Assembly: GCA_964354345.1 (NCBI GenBank)
Contig: CAYGZL010000149.1
Span: 1 to 29,103 of the forward strand
Length of the DNA: 29,103 nt
Source: CAYGZL01 sp964354345
GTDB taxonomy: Bacteria > Chloroflexota > Anaerolineae > Anaerolineales > UBA4823
Direction of reading: 5' to 3'
Part shown: in pieces, positions 1 to 7,612 of the stretch
Layout: each line of letters starts with the position of its first letter
Position numbering within the stretch: the stretch's first letter is position 1
Made by a program: the position numbers and the translations under genes
Notes under the pieces: generated by a model
Databases searched by the model: none
What the model was told of the DNA's origin: nothing
Seen by the model: the letters and a program-made list of their open reading frames with translations, nothing else

Positions 1-635
1 GGCGTCGTCGGAGGCTTGTTTTCGGCTGGCGGAAGCAGACTATCCCGCATGTGGAGTAAGCTCTTGTTAATCAGGAACGAACACAGACTGGCGGTGATCA
101 GGATCCAGGCCGGGATCAGCAGGGTGCTGCTGAGGGCCAGGATGATGAATATCATCAGGATGGTGAGCAGATAAGCCCTCGGCCGGCGCAGCAGGGCGAC
201 CACGCTGTTGCGCAGCGCGGTACGCAGGCGTGGTTCGGTCTGTTCCATGATGAATGGCAAAACGAAGAACTGGATCAGGCTCCATAAGACCAGCAATACC
301 CAATAGATATATTGGACAACCACCGCCCAGCCAGCCTGTATACGCCCGTAGAAAATGATATTAATAATTATCAAGGCGAAAGCGCCCAGGTTAAGCACAG
401 TCCACAGCCAGCCCAGTCCAAAATACCGGCGCATGGCTTCCAGAAAGGTGCGCCAATTGACTCTTTTGTCATGGGCAAGTAAATTCGTCGAGTAATTCAA
501 CGCCACCAGAGCCGCTGGCGCCGGGATAATCAGGATTGTAAAGATAAACCACAGCACATTGACCAGTATCAGTTCGCTGAAGTTATCATTCACCTCTTGA
601 AACCAACCAACAATCATCCTGTATCGTTCGCCCAT
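1..635 (-). CDS. YesL/DUF624-like membrane protein, C-terminus cut by window edge
   Basis: Reading leftward from an ATG at 635, an open frame of 211 codons continues past base 1, so the C-terminus is missing. The product is strongly hydrophobic, with membrane-spanning stretches at about residues 22-46, 72-97, 101-130 and 153-187, separated by short basic loops (for example RPRAY at 151-155). A cytoplasmic segment HDKRVNWRTFLEAMRRYF (55-72) sits between the first two helices. This layout resembles the YesL/DUF624 family, small membrane proteins that often lie in carbohydrate-uptake or glycosidase operons and whose molecular role is unknown. The start lies 9 bases after the pgmB stop, with AAGGG upstream, so it is the fourth gene of the phosphorylase operon. 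The family assignment rests on topology and context; that a membrane protein is encoded is clear. Confidence 0.72.
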   Translation of the reverse strand, partial: MGERYRMIVGWFQEVNDNFSELILVNVLWFIFTILIIPAPAALVALNYSTNLLAHDKRVNWRTFLEAMRRYFGLGWLWTVLNLGAFALIIINIIFYGRIQAGWAVVVQYIYWVLLVLWSLIQFFVLPFIMEQTEPRLRTALRNSVVALLRRPRAYLLTILMIFIILALSSTLLIPAWILITASLCSFLINKSLLHMRDSLLPPAENKPPTT

Positions 636-644
636 CAGATTTAT

Positions 645-1295
645 TTACCCTTCCAGGCGCTGCAACAGATCAGCCAGGCGCGCTCCCGATAGGTCAGATA
701 ATACCAGATCGGCTGCTCCGACGCGTATCACCGGACCGAGCCCAATGGTGCGCATTCCGGCTGCAATCCCGGCCTGAACTCCAGCCTGCGCGTCTTCCAC
801 TACGACGCACTGTTCCGGGGGAACCCCGACCTGCCTCGCCGCCTCCAGGAATAAGTCCGGTGCAGGCTTGGCAATCTGGATCGTGTTTCCATCTACCAGG
901 ATATCGATGCTGCTGCCCAGGCCTAATAAGCCAATCACTGTACCCGCGTTTTTACTGGCGGAGGCCACTGCGATGCGTAGGCCAGCCTGGCGGATTTCAG
1001 CCAGCAAATCCTGTGCGCCAGGTAATATATCTGCTCGGGTAATTTCACTCAGGGAGGCAACGTAGTAATCATTTTTCCGTTCCATCCAGGCTAACATTTC
1101 AGCTTCGGAAAGCTTGCAACCTTTCAGCAACAAGAGCAGCGATTCACGCCGGGAGACGCCCCGCAACGCCTCGTTGTCTGCACGGGTGAAAGGGATCCCC
1201 TCTTCGTCAGCCAACCGCTTCCACGCCCGAAAATGGTATTCTGCAGTATCCGTCAAGACGCCATCTAAATCGAATATAAAAGCCCGAATATTCAT
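645..1295 (-). CDS. pgmB: beta-phosphoglucomutase, HAD superfamily
   Basis: Cytosolic enzyme of 216 residues that isomerises beta-D-glucose 1-phosphate to glucose 6-phosphate through an aspartyl-phosphate. The HAD motifs are all present: motif I FDLDGVLTDT with nucleophile D9 and acid/base D11; RGVSRRESL (45-53), the cap-domain specificity loop typical of beta-PGM; motif II VASASKN around S112; the motif III lysine in KPAPDLF (K143); and motif IV VVEDAQAG with E167 and D168 for Mg2+. Length matches the family (about 220). It starts 12 bases after the GH65 stop, with AGGAAAAT as ribosome-binding site. The adjacent inverting GH65 phosphorylase releases beta-glucose 1-phosphate, this enzyme's substrate, which supports the exact function over other HAD phosphatases. 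Confidence 0.93.
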   Translation of the reverse strand: MNIRAFIFDLDGVLTDTAEYHFRAWKRLADEEGIPFTRADNEALRGVSRRESLLLLLKGCKLSEAEMLAWMERKNDYYVASLSEITRADILPGAQDLLAEIRQAGLRIAVASASKNAGTVIGLLGLGSSIDILVDGNTIQIAKPAPDLFLEAARQVGVPPEQCVVVEDAQAGVQAGIAAGMRTIGLGPVIRVGAADLVLSDLSGARLADLLQRLEG

Positions 1296-1307
1296 TTCAT
1301 TTTCCTA

Positions 1308-3455
1308 TTATTTAATATCCACAGTATACAACTTGCCTTTCCAAAAAAACTTGAAAGCCAGGCGTTTCCAATGGGTTGGTAAGCGTGGCCTGGTATGCCA
1401 GCCGCTGGGTGTAATCCGTAATCCGGCAAAACCGAAGACCACTGCCTGCCAGGTACCGGCAGCCGAGGCGGCATGGATGCCATCTCCGGCGTTGCCGCGT
1501 ACATCGCGTAGATCGGCCCGTGCCGCGCGGATGAAATGCTCATAGGCCTCCGCCACTTCGCCCATCTCGCAAGCCATGATCGCCTGGATCGAAGGTCCCA
1601 GAGAGGAGCCATAGGTGTGATCAGTCCGCGGCGTGTAGTAAGCGTAGTTGGTTCTGATAATTTCATCCGGGTAGTGGTCACGCAACAAATAGAGCAGGAT
1701 TACCACATCCGGCTGCTTGAGCACCTGGGTCTGGTTGGTGCCTTCTATACCGTAAATCACCTGCACCGATTGGTTGCGCGGCTCTAGCGCGGCCAGGTCA
1801 ACATCTCGGCGCTGGAAGTAGCCCTCGAATTGTTCGATCAGGCCGGAAGGGGTCATTGGCAAATACATTCTGGCGATCACTTCGCGCCAGTGAATCAGGC
1901 GTTTTTCATCCAGGTCGAGACACTCACGTATCTCTGCCGCTTTGGTTGGTGCGAGCGTTTGCAACCAATCCAGCACCTCGAAAGCAGCCTGCAGGTTCCA
2001 TTGGGCCATTCGATTGGTGAAGAAGTTGTTATCCACATGCTCGTGGTATTCGTCGGGGCCGATCACATCGTTATATTCGTAGCAACCTGTCTCGGCGTTC
2101 CATTCTGCACGCGAAGCCCAAAATTTAGCGGTATCAAGCACCAGCTCAACGCCCCGCTCGCTGAACCAGGCATCGTCGCCAGTAACCTGCCAGTAGCGGT
2201 AGGCGGCATAAGCAATATCAGCGGAAATGTGGATTTCGATATCCCCGGTCCAGATGCGCACCAATTTTGTCCGGTCGGCGAAGTGTGGCACCCAGGTAGG
2301 GGTGACTTCATCGCCTTGATCGGCGCTTTCCCATGGAAATTGAGCTCCCTCATAACCGTTAGCCTGGGCTTTGGCTCGCGCGCCCGGGAGAAGATGATAG
2401 CGGTAATTTAATAAATTTCGCGCAATCGGAGGGGCAGTATAAATAAATAAGGGGAGAATAAAGGTTTCCGTATCCCAGAAGGCATGCCCACGATAACCGA
2501 AGCCGGAGAGGGTCTTCGCGCCGATGTTCACCTGCTCATCCTGGCGCGGGGCGGCGATGAGCAGTTGGAACAGGTTGAAGCGGATCGAAATCTGGGCTTC
2601 TTCATCGCCTTCGATCACCACATCGCTGCGTGCCCATTCCGCCTGCCAGGCGTGCGTGTTGGTCGCCAGCGCCTCTGTCCAGCCAGGCGAGTCAGCCACT
2701 TGTTGGATGGCTGCCGGACTGACATCGTGGGTGTCCCGGGAAGTGAACAGGCTGACTGTTTTTTCCATAGTCAGCGGCTGACCAGGCAGGGCGTGCAGGA
2801 TGACGCTGCGGGTCGGGGTATTCTGTACATCCCAGAACGCCTCGGCTTGTATTTCACCCACTGTCGCCAGGCGCATGGCGCTGGCCAGCTCGATGTTCGA
2901 GGCGCGTGTGCGGTTGAGCAGGCATACTACACCATCTTGCTGAGCCTGGGAAACCCAGTGCCAGTGGGCGACGCCCTCATTATCCATATTGCCATTCAGG
3001 CTGGCGCGGAATTCGACCGTTCCCTGAAATTCTGGCACCACCTGGCAACGCAGGTAAAGTGTATGTGGATCAGCCAGGGAGGTGAAGCGTTGGAACTCAA
3101 GAGTCGCAATAAAACCGGAAGGTGAGCGCCAGTGCACCCTCCGTGATAATACCCCGTGACTCAAATCCAGGTCACGTTGGTAATCTAAAATTTCTCCGCT
3201 ATCCAATGAAAAACGTTCACCATTGAGCAGTACGACCAGCGCCAGCCAATCAGGCGCATTGGCCAGCTCGGTAATCACAATCGGCACGGCATCGAAGACT
3301 CCATGTACAAAGGTTGCCCGGTGATCGCCGGGATACCCTTCCTCGAAGGCGCCCCTTGTAGACAGATATCCGTTTCCGATAGTGAAGATCGTCTCTGTAT
3401 GAAAGAGACTTTGGGGGTTAAAGCCGGTTTCAGTGATTGTCCAAAGATCTGCCAT
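1308..3455 (-). CDS. GH65 alpha-glucoside phosphorylase (kojibiose/maltose/trehalose phosphorylase type)
   Basis: A 715-residue member of glycoside hydrolase family 65, which splits an alpha-linked glucose disaccharide with phosphate and inversion to give beta-glucose 1-phosphate. The N-terminal beta-sandwich (about 1-270) opens with ETIFTIGNGYLSTRG (21-35). The (alpha/alpha)6 barrel carries FGYRGHAFWDTETF (319-332), the general acid E469 in IGPDEYHEH, the phosphate-binding residues near K580-Q581 (LKQPDVV) and GSSLGPS (616-622), and DGIHAAS (658-664) with H661. A short beta-domain closes the protein. No signal peptide, so cytosolic. The gene starts 8 bases after the GH130 stop and is followed by pgmB. 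The sequence around E469 is compatible with kojibiose phosphorylase, but maltose, trehalose or nigerose activity cannot be excluded by eye. Confidence 0.92.
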   Translation of the reverse strand: MADLWTITETGFNPQSLFHTETIFTIGNGYLSTRGAFEEGYPGDHRATFVHGVFDAVPIVITELANAPDWLALVVLLNGERFSLDSGEILDYQRDLDLSHGVLSRRVHWRSPSGFIATLEFQRFTSLADPHTLYLRCQVVPEFQGTVEFRASLNGNMDNEGVAHWHWVSQAQQDGVVCLLNRTRASNIELASAMRLATVGEIQAEAFWDVQNTPTRSVILHALPGQPLTMEKTVSLFTSRDTHDVSPAAIQQVADSPGWTEALATNTHAWQAEWARSDVVIEGDEEAQISIRFNLFQLLIAAPRQDEQVNIGAKTLSGFGYRGHAFWDTETFILPLFIYTAPPIARNLLNYRYHLLPGARAKAQANGYEGAQFPWESADQGDEVTPTWVPHFADRTKLVRIWTGDIEIHISADIAYAAYRYWQVTGDDAWFSERGVELVLDTAKFWASRAEWNAETGCYEYNDVIGPDEYHEHVDNNFFTNRMAQWNLQAAFEVLDWLQTLAPTKAAEIRECLDLDEKRLIHWREVIARMYLPMTPSGLIEQFEGYFQRRDVDLAALEPRNQSVQVIYGIEGTNQTQVLKQPDVVILLYLLRDHYPDEIIRTNYAYYTPRTDHTYGSSLGPSIQAIMACEMGEVAEAYEHFIRAARADLRDVRGNAGDGIHAASAAGTWQAVVFGFAGLRITPSGWHTRPRLPTHWKRLAFKFFWKGKLYTVDIK

Positions 3456-3463
3456 ACTCAGAT

Positions 3464-4384
3464 TTATCCAAAACGAGCGTAATCAATTAATTCAGCCAGG
3501 GGAGCAGTCGCCAGACCAATCACATGATCAGCTCCGCCATAATACACATAAACTTTATCTCCCACCACCAGGTTGGCGCAGGAGAAAACGACATTCGGCA
3601 CATCGCCGCGCAGCTCCCACAGCTCTTGCGGTTCAAAAATAAAGTCTTTTGGTCGGTTGATGAGGTGGGCAGGATCATCCAAATCCAGCAGGCAAACGCT
3701 CAGCCGGTAGATATGATCAGCATTATAGCCGTGATAGAACATTAACCAGCCGTGTTCAGTCTCGATGGGCGGACCGTTGCCGCCAACGGAAGCGCTATCC
3801 CAGGTGTTGCTGGGGCGCGGGCCAAAGAGCGGTCGCATAGTCTCCGCCGGCCAGGCGTGCAGGTCATCGCTCTCAGCCAGCCAGATCAACGGATGGCGAC
3901 GGTGCAAGGTAACGAAGCGACCGTTAATCCGCCTGGGGAAGAGCACATGGTCTTTATTATCCTCGCCTTCAACCAGCGGACCGAGACGCTCCCAGGTAAC
4001 CAGGTTTTGGCTGCGGGCGAACATGGGTGTAATTCCCCCGCCAGCGTGGGTAGGCTTGCCAGATCCGTAATTATGGACGCTGTAAGCAGTGTATGCCATG
4101 TAAAACACCCCGTCAATTTCGGTTACACGTGGATCCTCCAGACCGCGTGACTCGCGTTCATCCACCGGCTCTAACAGCGGTCGGCGCAGGCGATTCCAAT
4201 GCAAACCATCCGCACTGACCGCATAACCGATGCGGCTGATCCAGTCTAGCCCCTGGGCACGATAAAACATATGGAACACCCCGTTGTGGTAGGTCACCGC
4301 AGGGTTGAAAACATTGTAAGTTTCCCAATCCGAAGTGGGATCTGGGAGGAGCAGGGGATTGAGTAAATGCCGTTGGAGTCTCAT
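3464..4384 (-). CDS. GH130 beta-mannoside phosphorylase
   Basis: A 306-residue five-bladed beta-propeller enzyme of family GH130. Such enzymes phosphorolyse beta-mannosides (beta-1,2-mannobiose, beta-1,4-mannooligosaccharides or mannosylglucose) to alpha-mannose 1-phosphate. Seen in the sequence: FNPAV followed by MFYRA (R42), the general-acid motif GLEDPRV with D84, K144 and R151-R152 in KDHVLFPRR as phosphate-binding candidates, and the C-terminal repeat YYGGADHVIGLATA. No signal peptide. The length fits the short GH130_2-like phosphorylases rather than the longer GH130_1 type, but the subfamily and the linkage cut are not decided here. It is the promoter-proximal gene of the phosphorylase operon. 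Upstream, a TATAAT box on the minus strand (4411-4416) and AAGG before the ATG support this start. Confidence 0.9.
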   Translation of the reverse strand: MRLQRHLLNPLLLPDPTSDWETYNVFNPAVTYHNGVFHMFYRAQGLDWISRIGYAVSADGLHWNRLRRPLLEPVDERESRGLEDPRVTEIDGVFYMAYTAYSVHNYGSGKPTHAGGGITPMFARSQNLVTWERLGPLVEGEDNKDHVLFPRRINGRFVTLHRRHPLIWLAESDDLHAWPAETMRPLFGPRPSNTWDSASVGGNGPPIETEHGWLMFYHGYNADHIYRLSVCLLDLDDPAHLINRPKDFIFEPQELWELRGDVPNVVFSCANLVVGDKVYVYYGGADHVIGLATAPLAELIDYARFG

Positions 4385-4410
4385 ATTGTTTACCTTGCTG
4401 GGGTAGCGGT

Positions 4411-4416
4411 ATTATA
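4411..4416 (-). promoter_or_regulatory. -10 box for the GH130-GH65-pgmB operon
   Basis: Read on the minus strand the bases are TATAAT within TTTGCTATATAAT, a -10 box preceded by TGC, followed by 26 bases to the GH130 ATG. No good -35 is visible at 16-18 bases, so this may be an extended -10 promoter. It lies in the 107-base divergent gap shared with thyA. Confidence 0.45.
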
Positions 4417-4451
4417 TAGCAAATTTGGGTAACATCCTCACCTTCTTCGAT

Positions 4452-4457
4452 TATAAT
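4452..4457 (+). promoter_or_regulatory. -10 box for thyA-folA
   Basis: TATAAT lies 34 bases upstream of the thyA ATG. The nearest TTG-type -35 (TTGGGT at 4425-4430) is spaced 21 bases away, which is too far, so only the -10 is convincing. No clear Shine-Dalgarno sequence precedes thyA. Confidence 0.4.
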
Positions 4458-4491
4458 TCCCGTAAGCTTCCCCAATTTCGACGCCTGTCCG

Positions 4492-5286
4492 ATGCGCCCA
4501 TATCTTGATTTGCTTCAGCATATCCTCGACCACGGTGTACGAAAAAGCGATCGTACCGGTACCGGCACGCTGTCTGTCTTCGGTTACCAGATGCGTTTCA
4601 ACCTGGCGGCTGGTTTCCCGCTCCTGACCACTAAAAGGCTGCACACCCGTTCGATCATTCATGAACTGTTATGGTTCTTGCAGGGCGAAACCAATATCCG
4701 CTACTTAAGAGAAAACCAGGTGCGTATCTGGGACGAATGGGCGGATGAGGCTGGTGAATTAGGTCCCGTTTATGGTAAACAATGGCGCGCCTGGCCTACC
4801 GCTGATAGACGTCCAATTGACCAGATCACCCAGGTGCTGGATCAAATCAAAGCCAACCCTGACTCACGCCGCCTGATCGTCAGCGCCTGGAATGTGGGGG
4901 ATGTTGAACAGATGGTCTTACCGCCCTGCCATTTACTGTTCCAGTTCTATGTCGCCGAAGGACGGCTGTCTTGCCAGCTTTACCAGCGCTCGGCGGATGT
5001 CTTTTTAGGCGTGCCGTTCAACATTGCCTCGTATGCCTTGCTGGCCATGATGGTCGCCCAGGTGTGCGCTCTGCAACCGGGTGAATTTATCCATACCTTC
5101 GGCGACGCCCATCTTTACCTGAACCACCTGGAGCAGGCGCGCCTGCAACTCACCCGCCAACCTTACCCGCTGCCCCAGATGAAGCTGAACTCTTTGGTGA
5201 AATCTATCTTCGATTTTCGTTACGAAGACTTCGAGCTGACCAATTACCAGGCCCACCCGCACATCAAAGCTGAGGTGTCGGTGTGA
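4492..5286 (+). CDS. thyA: thymidylate synthase
   Basis: Methylates dUMP to dTMP using 5,10-methylene-tetrahydrofolate, which it leaves as dihydrofolate. At 264 residues it has the length of the E. coli enzyme, and the catalytic cysteine falls at the same number, C146 in LPPCHLLFQF. Other conserved stretches are DRTGTGTLS (20-28), FPLLTTKR (42-49), IIHELLWFLQGETN (55-68), ELGPVYGKQWR (89-99) and QRSADVFLGVPFNIASYA, followed by HTFGDAHLYLNH. The stop codon overlaps the folA start by 4 bases, so the enzyme that makes dihydrofolate is translationally coupled to the one that recycles it. Function is secure. Confidence 0.98.
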   Translation: MRPYLDLLQHILDHGVRKSDRTGTGTLSVFGYQMRFNLAAGFPLLTTKRLHTRSIIHELLWFLQGETNIRYLRENQVRIWDEWADEAGELGPVYGKQWRAWPTADRRPIDQITQVLDQIKANPDSRRLIVSAWNVGDVEQMVLPPCHLLFQFYVAEGRLSCQLYQRSADVFLGVPFNIASYALLAMMVAQVCALQPGEFIHTFGDAHLYLNHLEQARLQLTRQPYPLPQMKLNSLVKSIFDFRYEDFELTNYQAHPHIKAEVSV

Positions 5287-5810
5287 TTGTTTCCCTGATA
5301 GCCGCCCTGGATCAGGAGGGAGGGATCGGGAAAGCCGGTGGCGTACCCTGGCATCTCAACTCAGATTTACAACGGTTTAAAAAATTAACCTGGGGCCACC
5401 ATATTATCTTGGGTCGAAAAACTTATGGTTCCATTGGGCGGGTGTTGCCAGGACGCATCAACCTGGTGGTCACCCGCCAACCGGACTATCCGTTATTGCA
5501 ACAGAAGAACCTGGTGCGGGTAAACTCAATCGAAGCCGCCCTGGCTCTGGCTGAAGCGCAAGGCGAGATGGAAGCCTTTGTGATCGGCGGCGGTGAGATA
5601 TATCGCCTGGCTTTGCCGCGCGCCGACCGGCTCTACCTGACATACGTCCAAACTTGCGCGGGCTGTGATGTGTTCTTCCCCACCCTTGATTTACACGATT
5701 GGATCGAAGTGTCTTCTTCCCACCATCCCGCTGATGAAAAGAACGATTATCCTTCGATATTTACTATTCTTGAACGTAAGTTGGGTTTCGTCCCTCAACC
5801 TGACCTGTAA
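5283..5810 (+). CDS. folA: dihydrofolate reductase
   Basis: Reduces dihydrofolate to tetrahydrofolate with NADPH. The 175-residue product starts at a GTG (5283-5285) that overlaps the thyA stop in the string GTGTGA. Motifs: SLIAALDQEGGIGK at the N-terminus, PWHLNSDLQRFKKLT with active-site acid D28, HHIILGRKTYGSIG (NADPH site), and FVIGGGEIYRLALP near residues 99-112. The Met20-loop Trp is preserved (PWHL). The C-terminus carries a few extra residues beyond the core, ending KLGFVPQPDL. Together with thyA this is a classic dTMP-synthesis pair. The next ATG in frame would remove the first beta-strand, so the GTG start is preferred. Confidence 0.97.
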   Translation: MIVSLIAALDQEGGIGKAGGVPWHLNSDLQRFKKLTWGHHIILGRKTYGSIGRVLPGRINLVVTRQPDYPLLQQKNLVRVNSIEAALALAEAQGEMEAFVIGGGEIYRLALPRADRLYLTYVQTCAGCDVFFPTLDLHDWIEVSSSHHPADEKNDYPSIFTILERKLGFVPQPDL

Positions 5811-5826
5811 GCAAAGGTGGAGTACC

Positions 5827-6501
5827 ATGTTTTTATTCAAACCGAATGTGCAAAAACTAAAAGAGCAAAAAGATGTCAAGGGTTTAATCAAGGCGCTAGA
5901 CAGCAAAGATAGCGACTTGAGTAAGGCCGCTGCTGATGCCCTGGTTGAGGTCGGGGAGCCCGCCGTCGAGCCTTTGTTTTATGGGCTAAGTAAGAAAACT
6001 GGGTGGGCGCGCATGGGCATCCTCATGCTCGTAGCAAGAATCGGTGAACCCGCGGTGGACACCCTCATCGCTGCTTTATCCTATCCAGTGCCTGGCGCAC
6101 AGGGAGACGCCATCACGACGCTATGCTTCCTTCCGGCGCATGTCAATAATCCCGCGCCATTTTACCGTATCATTGATCCATTGATTGCAGCTTACCAACG
6201 TCAAACGGTTGATATCTGGAAGCGGACGGCGGTACGGGCAATTGGTCATGCCGCAGCAAAGATCGCTGATAGTGATGAACGCACTCGGGCGATTGACTTT
6301 CTTGCCAAAGCGTTCCAAAATTCCGATCCGGAAATTCGCATCGCGACCATCGAAGTCCTGGGCGAGATTGGGAATGAACGCGCCCTCGAGCTTCTCCAGA
6401 TTGCTCTCAAGGACAAAGATGCCAAAGTACGCCAGGCAGCCACCGAATCGTTGAAAAAGCCTGGCTCAATCATGGTCGCCAGCGAAGAGGAGCCGGAGTA
6501 G
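5827..6501 (+). CDS. HEAT-repeat protein
   Basis: Encodes 224 residues from an ATG preceded by AGGTGGAG; a longer reading into folA is not credible. The product is a run of HEAT-like helical hairpins: DVKGLIKALDSKDSDL, EPAVEPLFYGLSKKT, EPAVDTLIAALSY, then a longer pair around WKRTAVRAIGHAAAKI, and two regular units near the end (DPEIRIATIEVLGEIG, then DAKVRQAATESLKK). It ends in an acidic tail EEEPE. No catalytic motif, signal peptide or membrane segment. Such proteins are usually protein-binding scaffolds; the partner is unknown. The gap to folA is only 16 bases, so it is probably co-transcribed, but a folate-related role is not implied by the sequence. Confidence 0.8.
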   Translation: MFLFKPNVQKLKEQKDVKGLIKALDSKDSDLSKAAADALVEVGEPAVEPLFYGLSKKTGWARMGILMLVARIGEPAVDTLIAALSYPVPGAQGDAITTLCFLPAHVNNPAPFYRIIDPLIAAYQRQTVDIWKRTAVRAIGHAAAKIADSDERTRAIDFLAKAFQNSDPEIRIATIEVLGEIGNERALELLQIALKDKDAKVRQAATESLKKPGSIMVASEEEPE

Positions 6502-6527
6502 TCAGATACAATTGAGGATTTGGCTGT

Positions 6528-7226
6528 TTATCTCGAGGAGCGCATCCTGCGCCGGGTCTGCCAGACGACGCGGAAGTAATGCACCAGGTGTTTGAGCGGC
6601 TGGATGTGGCTGCCTTGACCGGTGTAAATCGTACGGATGGGTGTCCAGGCCAGGTGGTAACCACGTTGGATGCACACCTGGATCATCTCAACCTCGAATT
6701 CAAAGCCTCTTTCCTGGCTGTCCAGAAGCGCTTCCATCAAACGCCGGCTGATCAGGCGATAACCGGACTGGTTATCGGCGATCGGTTGCCCCATCGCCCA
6801 GGAAAACATACTCCGCCCTAAGGTATTCGACACGCGCCGCACCAGAGGCATCTGTTTAAAATCCCTTTGACCAATGATTAAATCGGGTGATGGGTCACTA
6901 AAGACCTGTAGGAAGGAAGGGATTTCGTCTGGGTCGTGCTGTCCATCTGCATCCAGGGTGACCGCCGCGGTATAATCTTGCTCCAAGGCATAACGGAAAC
7001 CGGTTCGCAACGCGGCGCCTTTGCCCTGGTTGGGCATTTGGGGAACCACAATGGCGCCAGCTGCCTGGGCGACTACGGTAGTCTTATCGGTTGAGCCATC
7101 ATCCACGACCAGCACAGGCAGATATTTCCGCACGCTGGCAATGACCGCCACAACGCGCGGCTCTTCGTTATACGCCGGGATCAAAGCCAGGATTTTACTT
7201 TTAGAGGTTGGTGATTTTGTATCCAT
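6528..7226 (-). CDS. GT2 family glycosyltransferase (polyprenyl-phosphate sugar transferase type)
   Basis: A 232-residue GT-A fold enzyme. Motifs: ALIPAYNEEPRVVAVI near the N-terminus (nucleotide-sugar binding), VVDDGSTDKT, NQGKGAALRTGF, the metal-binding TLDADGQHDPDEIP and IADNQSGYRLIS. This set is typical of DPM1/DolP-mannosyltransferase-like and undecaprenyl-phosphate glucosyltransferase-like enzymes that load a sugar on a lipid carrier. There are no C-terminal membrane helices; the tail is basic (RRRMRSSR), perhaps for membrane contact. Donor and acceptor are unknown. A longer reading from an ATG at 7235 adds only three residues and its ATG overlaps the TATAAT box, so the ATG at 7226 is chosen. 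Convergent with the HEAT gene, with 26 bases between. Confidence 0.88.
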   Translation of the reverse strand: MDTKSPTSKSKILALIPAYNEEPRVVAVIASVRKYLPVLVVDDGSTDKTTVVAQAAGAIVVPQMPNQGKGAALRTGFRYALEQDYTAAVTLDADGQHDPDEIPSFLQVFSDPSPDLIIGQRDFKQMPLVRRVSNTLGRSMFSWAMGQPIADNQSGYRLISRRLMEALLDSQERGFEFEVEMIQVCIQRGYHLAWTPIRTIYTGQGSHIQPLKHLVHYFRVVWQTRRRMRSSR

Positions 7227-7233
7227 CCCTCGC

Positions 7234-7239
7234 ATTATA
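7234..7239 (-). promoter_or_regulatory. -10 box placed for a leaderless glycosyltransferase mRNA
   Basis: Minus-strand TATAAT ends 7 bases before the ATG at 7226, which places transcription start at or next to the first base of the start codon. The GAGGG between them is too close to the ATG to act as a normal ribosome-binding site. A clear -35 is not seen. Confidence 0.45.
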
Positions 7240-7295
7240 ACGTAATATCGTCTATTGGATTGAGTATAACGAAATCCACCTTATCCAAAAATTCC

Positions 7296-7323
7296 TTGAC
7301 AAAATCCGCCTTTGGCTTATAAT
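7296..7323 (+). promoter_or_regulatory. consensus sigma-70 type promoter of the trpB2 T-box leader
   Basis: TTGACA (7296-7301) and TATAAT (7318-7323) match the consensus in all twelve positions, with a 16-base spacer. Start of transcription is expected near 7330, about 20 bases before the first conserved T-box element. This is the strongest promoter in the window and fits an element controlled by attenuation rather than initiation. Confidence 0.88.
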
Positions 7324-7567
7324 CCCCCTAACTTTATCCACAAAATACGTCGAAGAGGACGAGTACGTTTCGAAACGGCTGTCCAGAGAGCGGGAGCAGG
7401 TGGAAACCCCGCCAGTACGCCAGAACCGAATGGACCTCAGAGTTGTAGGGTGAAAGGTGGTTGCTGCGACCACTGAATAGCCTGCACCGGATTTGCCCCC
7501 GTTAGAAAGGCAGGTCGTTGTAGCAAATTGTTTTTTGCCGACGATACCGAGTGAGGCTGGCCTCTAC

Positions 7568-7594
7568 CCCCGTCGCATCATCGGCGGGGTTTTT
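7568..7594 (+). terminator. terminator-like hairpin inside the T-box leader
   Basis: CCCCGTCG (7568-7575), loop CATCAT and CGGCGGGG (7582-7589) form an 8-bp stem with one T-G wobble, followed at once by five T residues. It lies upstream of the T-box sequence. It may serve as the leader's stem III, or be a second intrinsic terminator; the T run is unusual for a plain stem III. Confidence 0.5.
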
Positions 7595-7612
7595 AGTTAA
7601 GGCAGCCTAATC

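Noticed and set aside
67..303. Small minus-strand open frame near the left edge
   Set aside because: It overlaps, in another frame, the longer YesL-like membrane protein that runs off base 1; its His/Pro-rich translation is typical of a shadow frame.
1830..2411. Plus-strand open frame inside the GH65 gene
   Set aside because: Antisense shadow of a gene with intact catalytic motifs; no ribosome-binding site and no family signature.
6121..6473. Open frames on both strands within the HEAT-repeat gene
   Set aside because: They are alternate-frame or antisense readings of the repeat-coding DNA with no start signals of their own.
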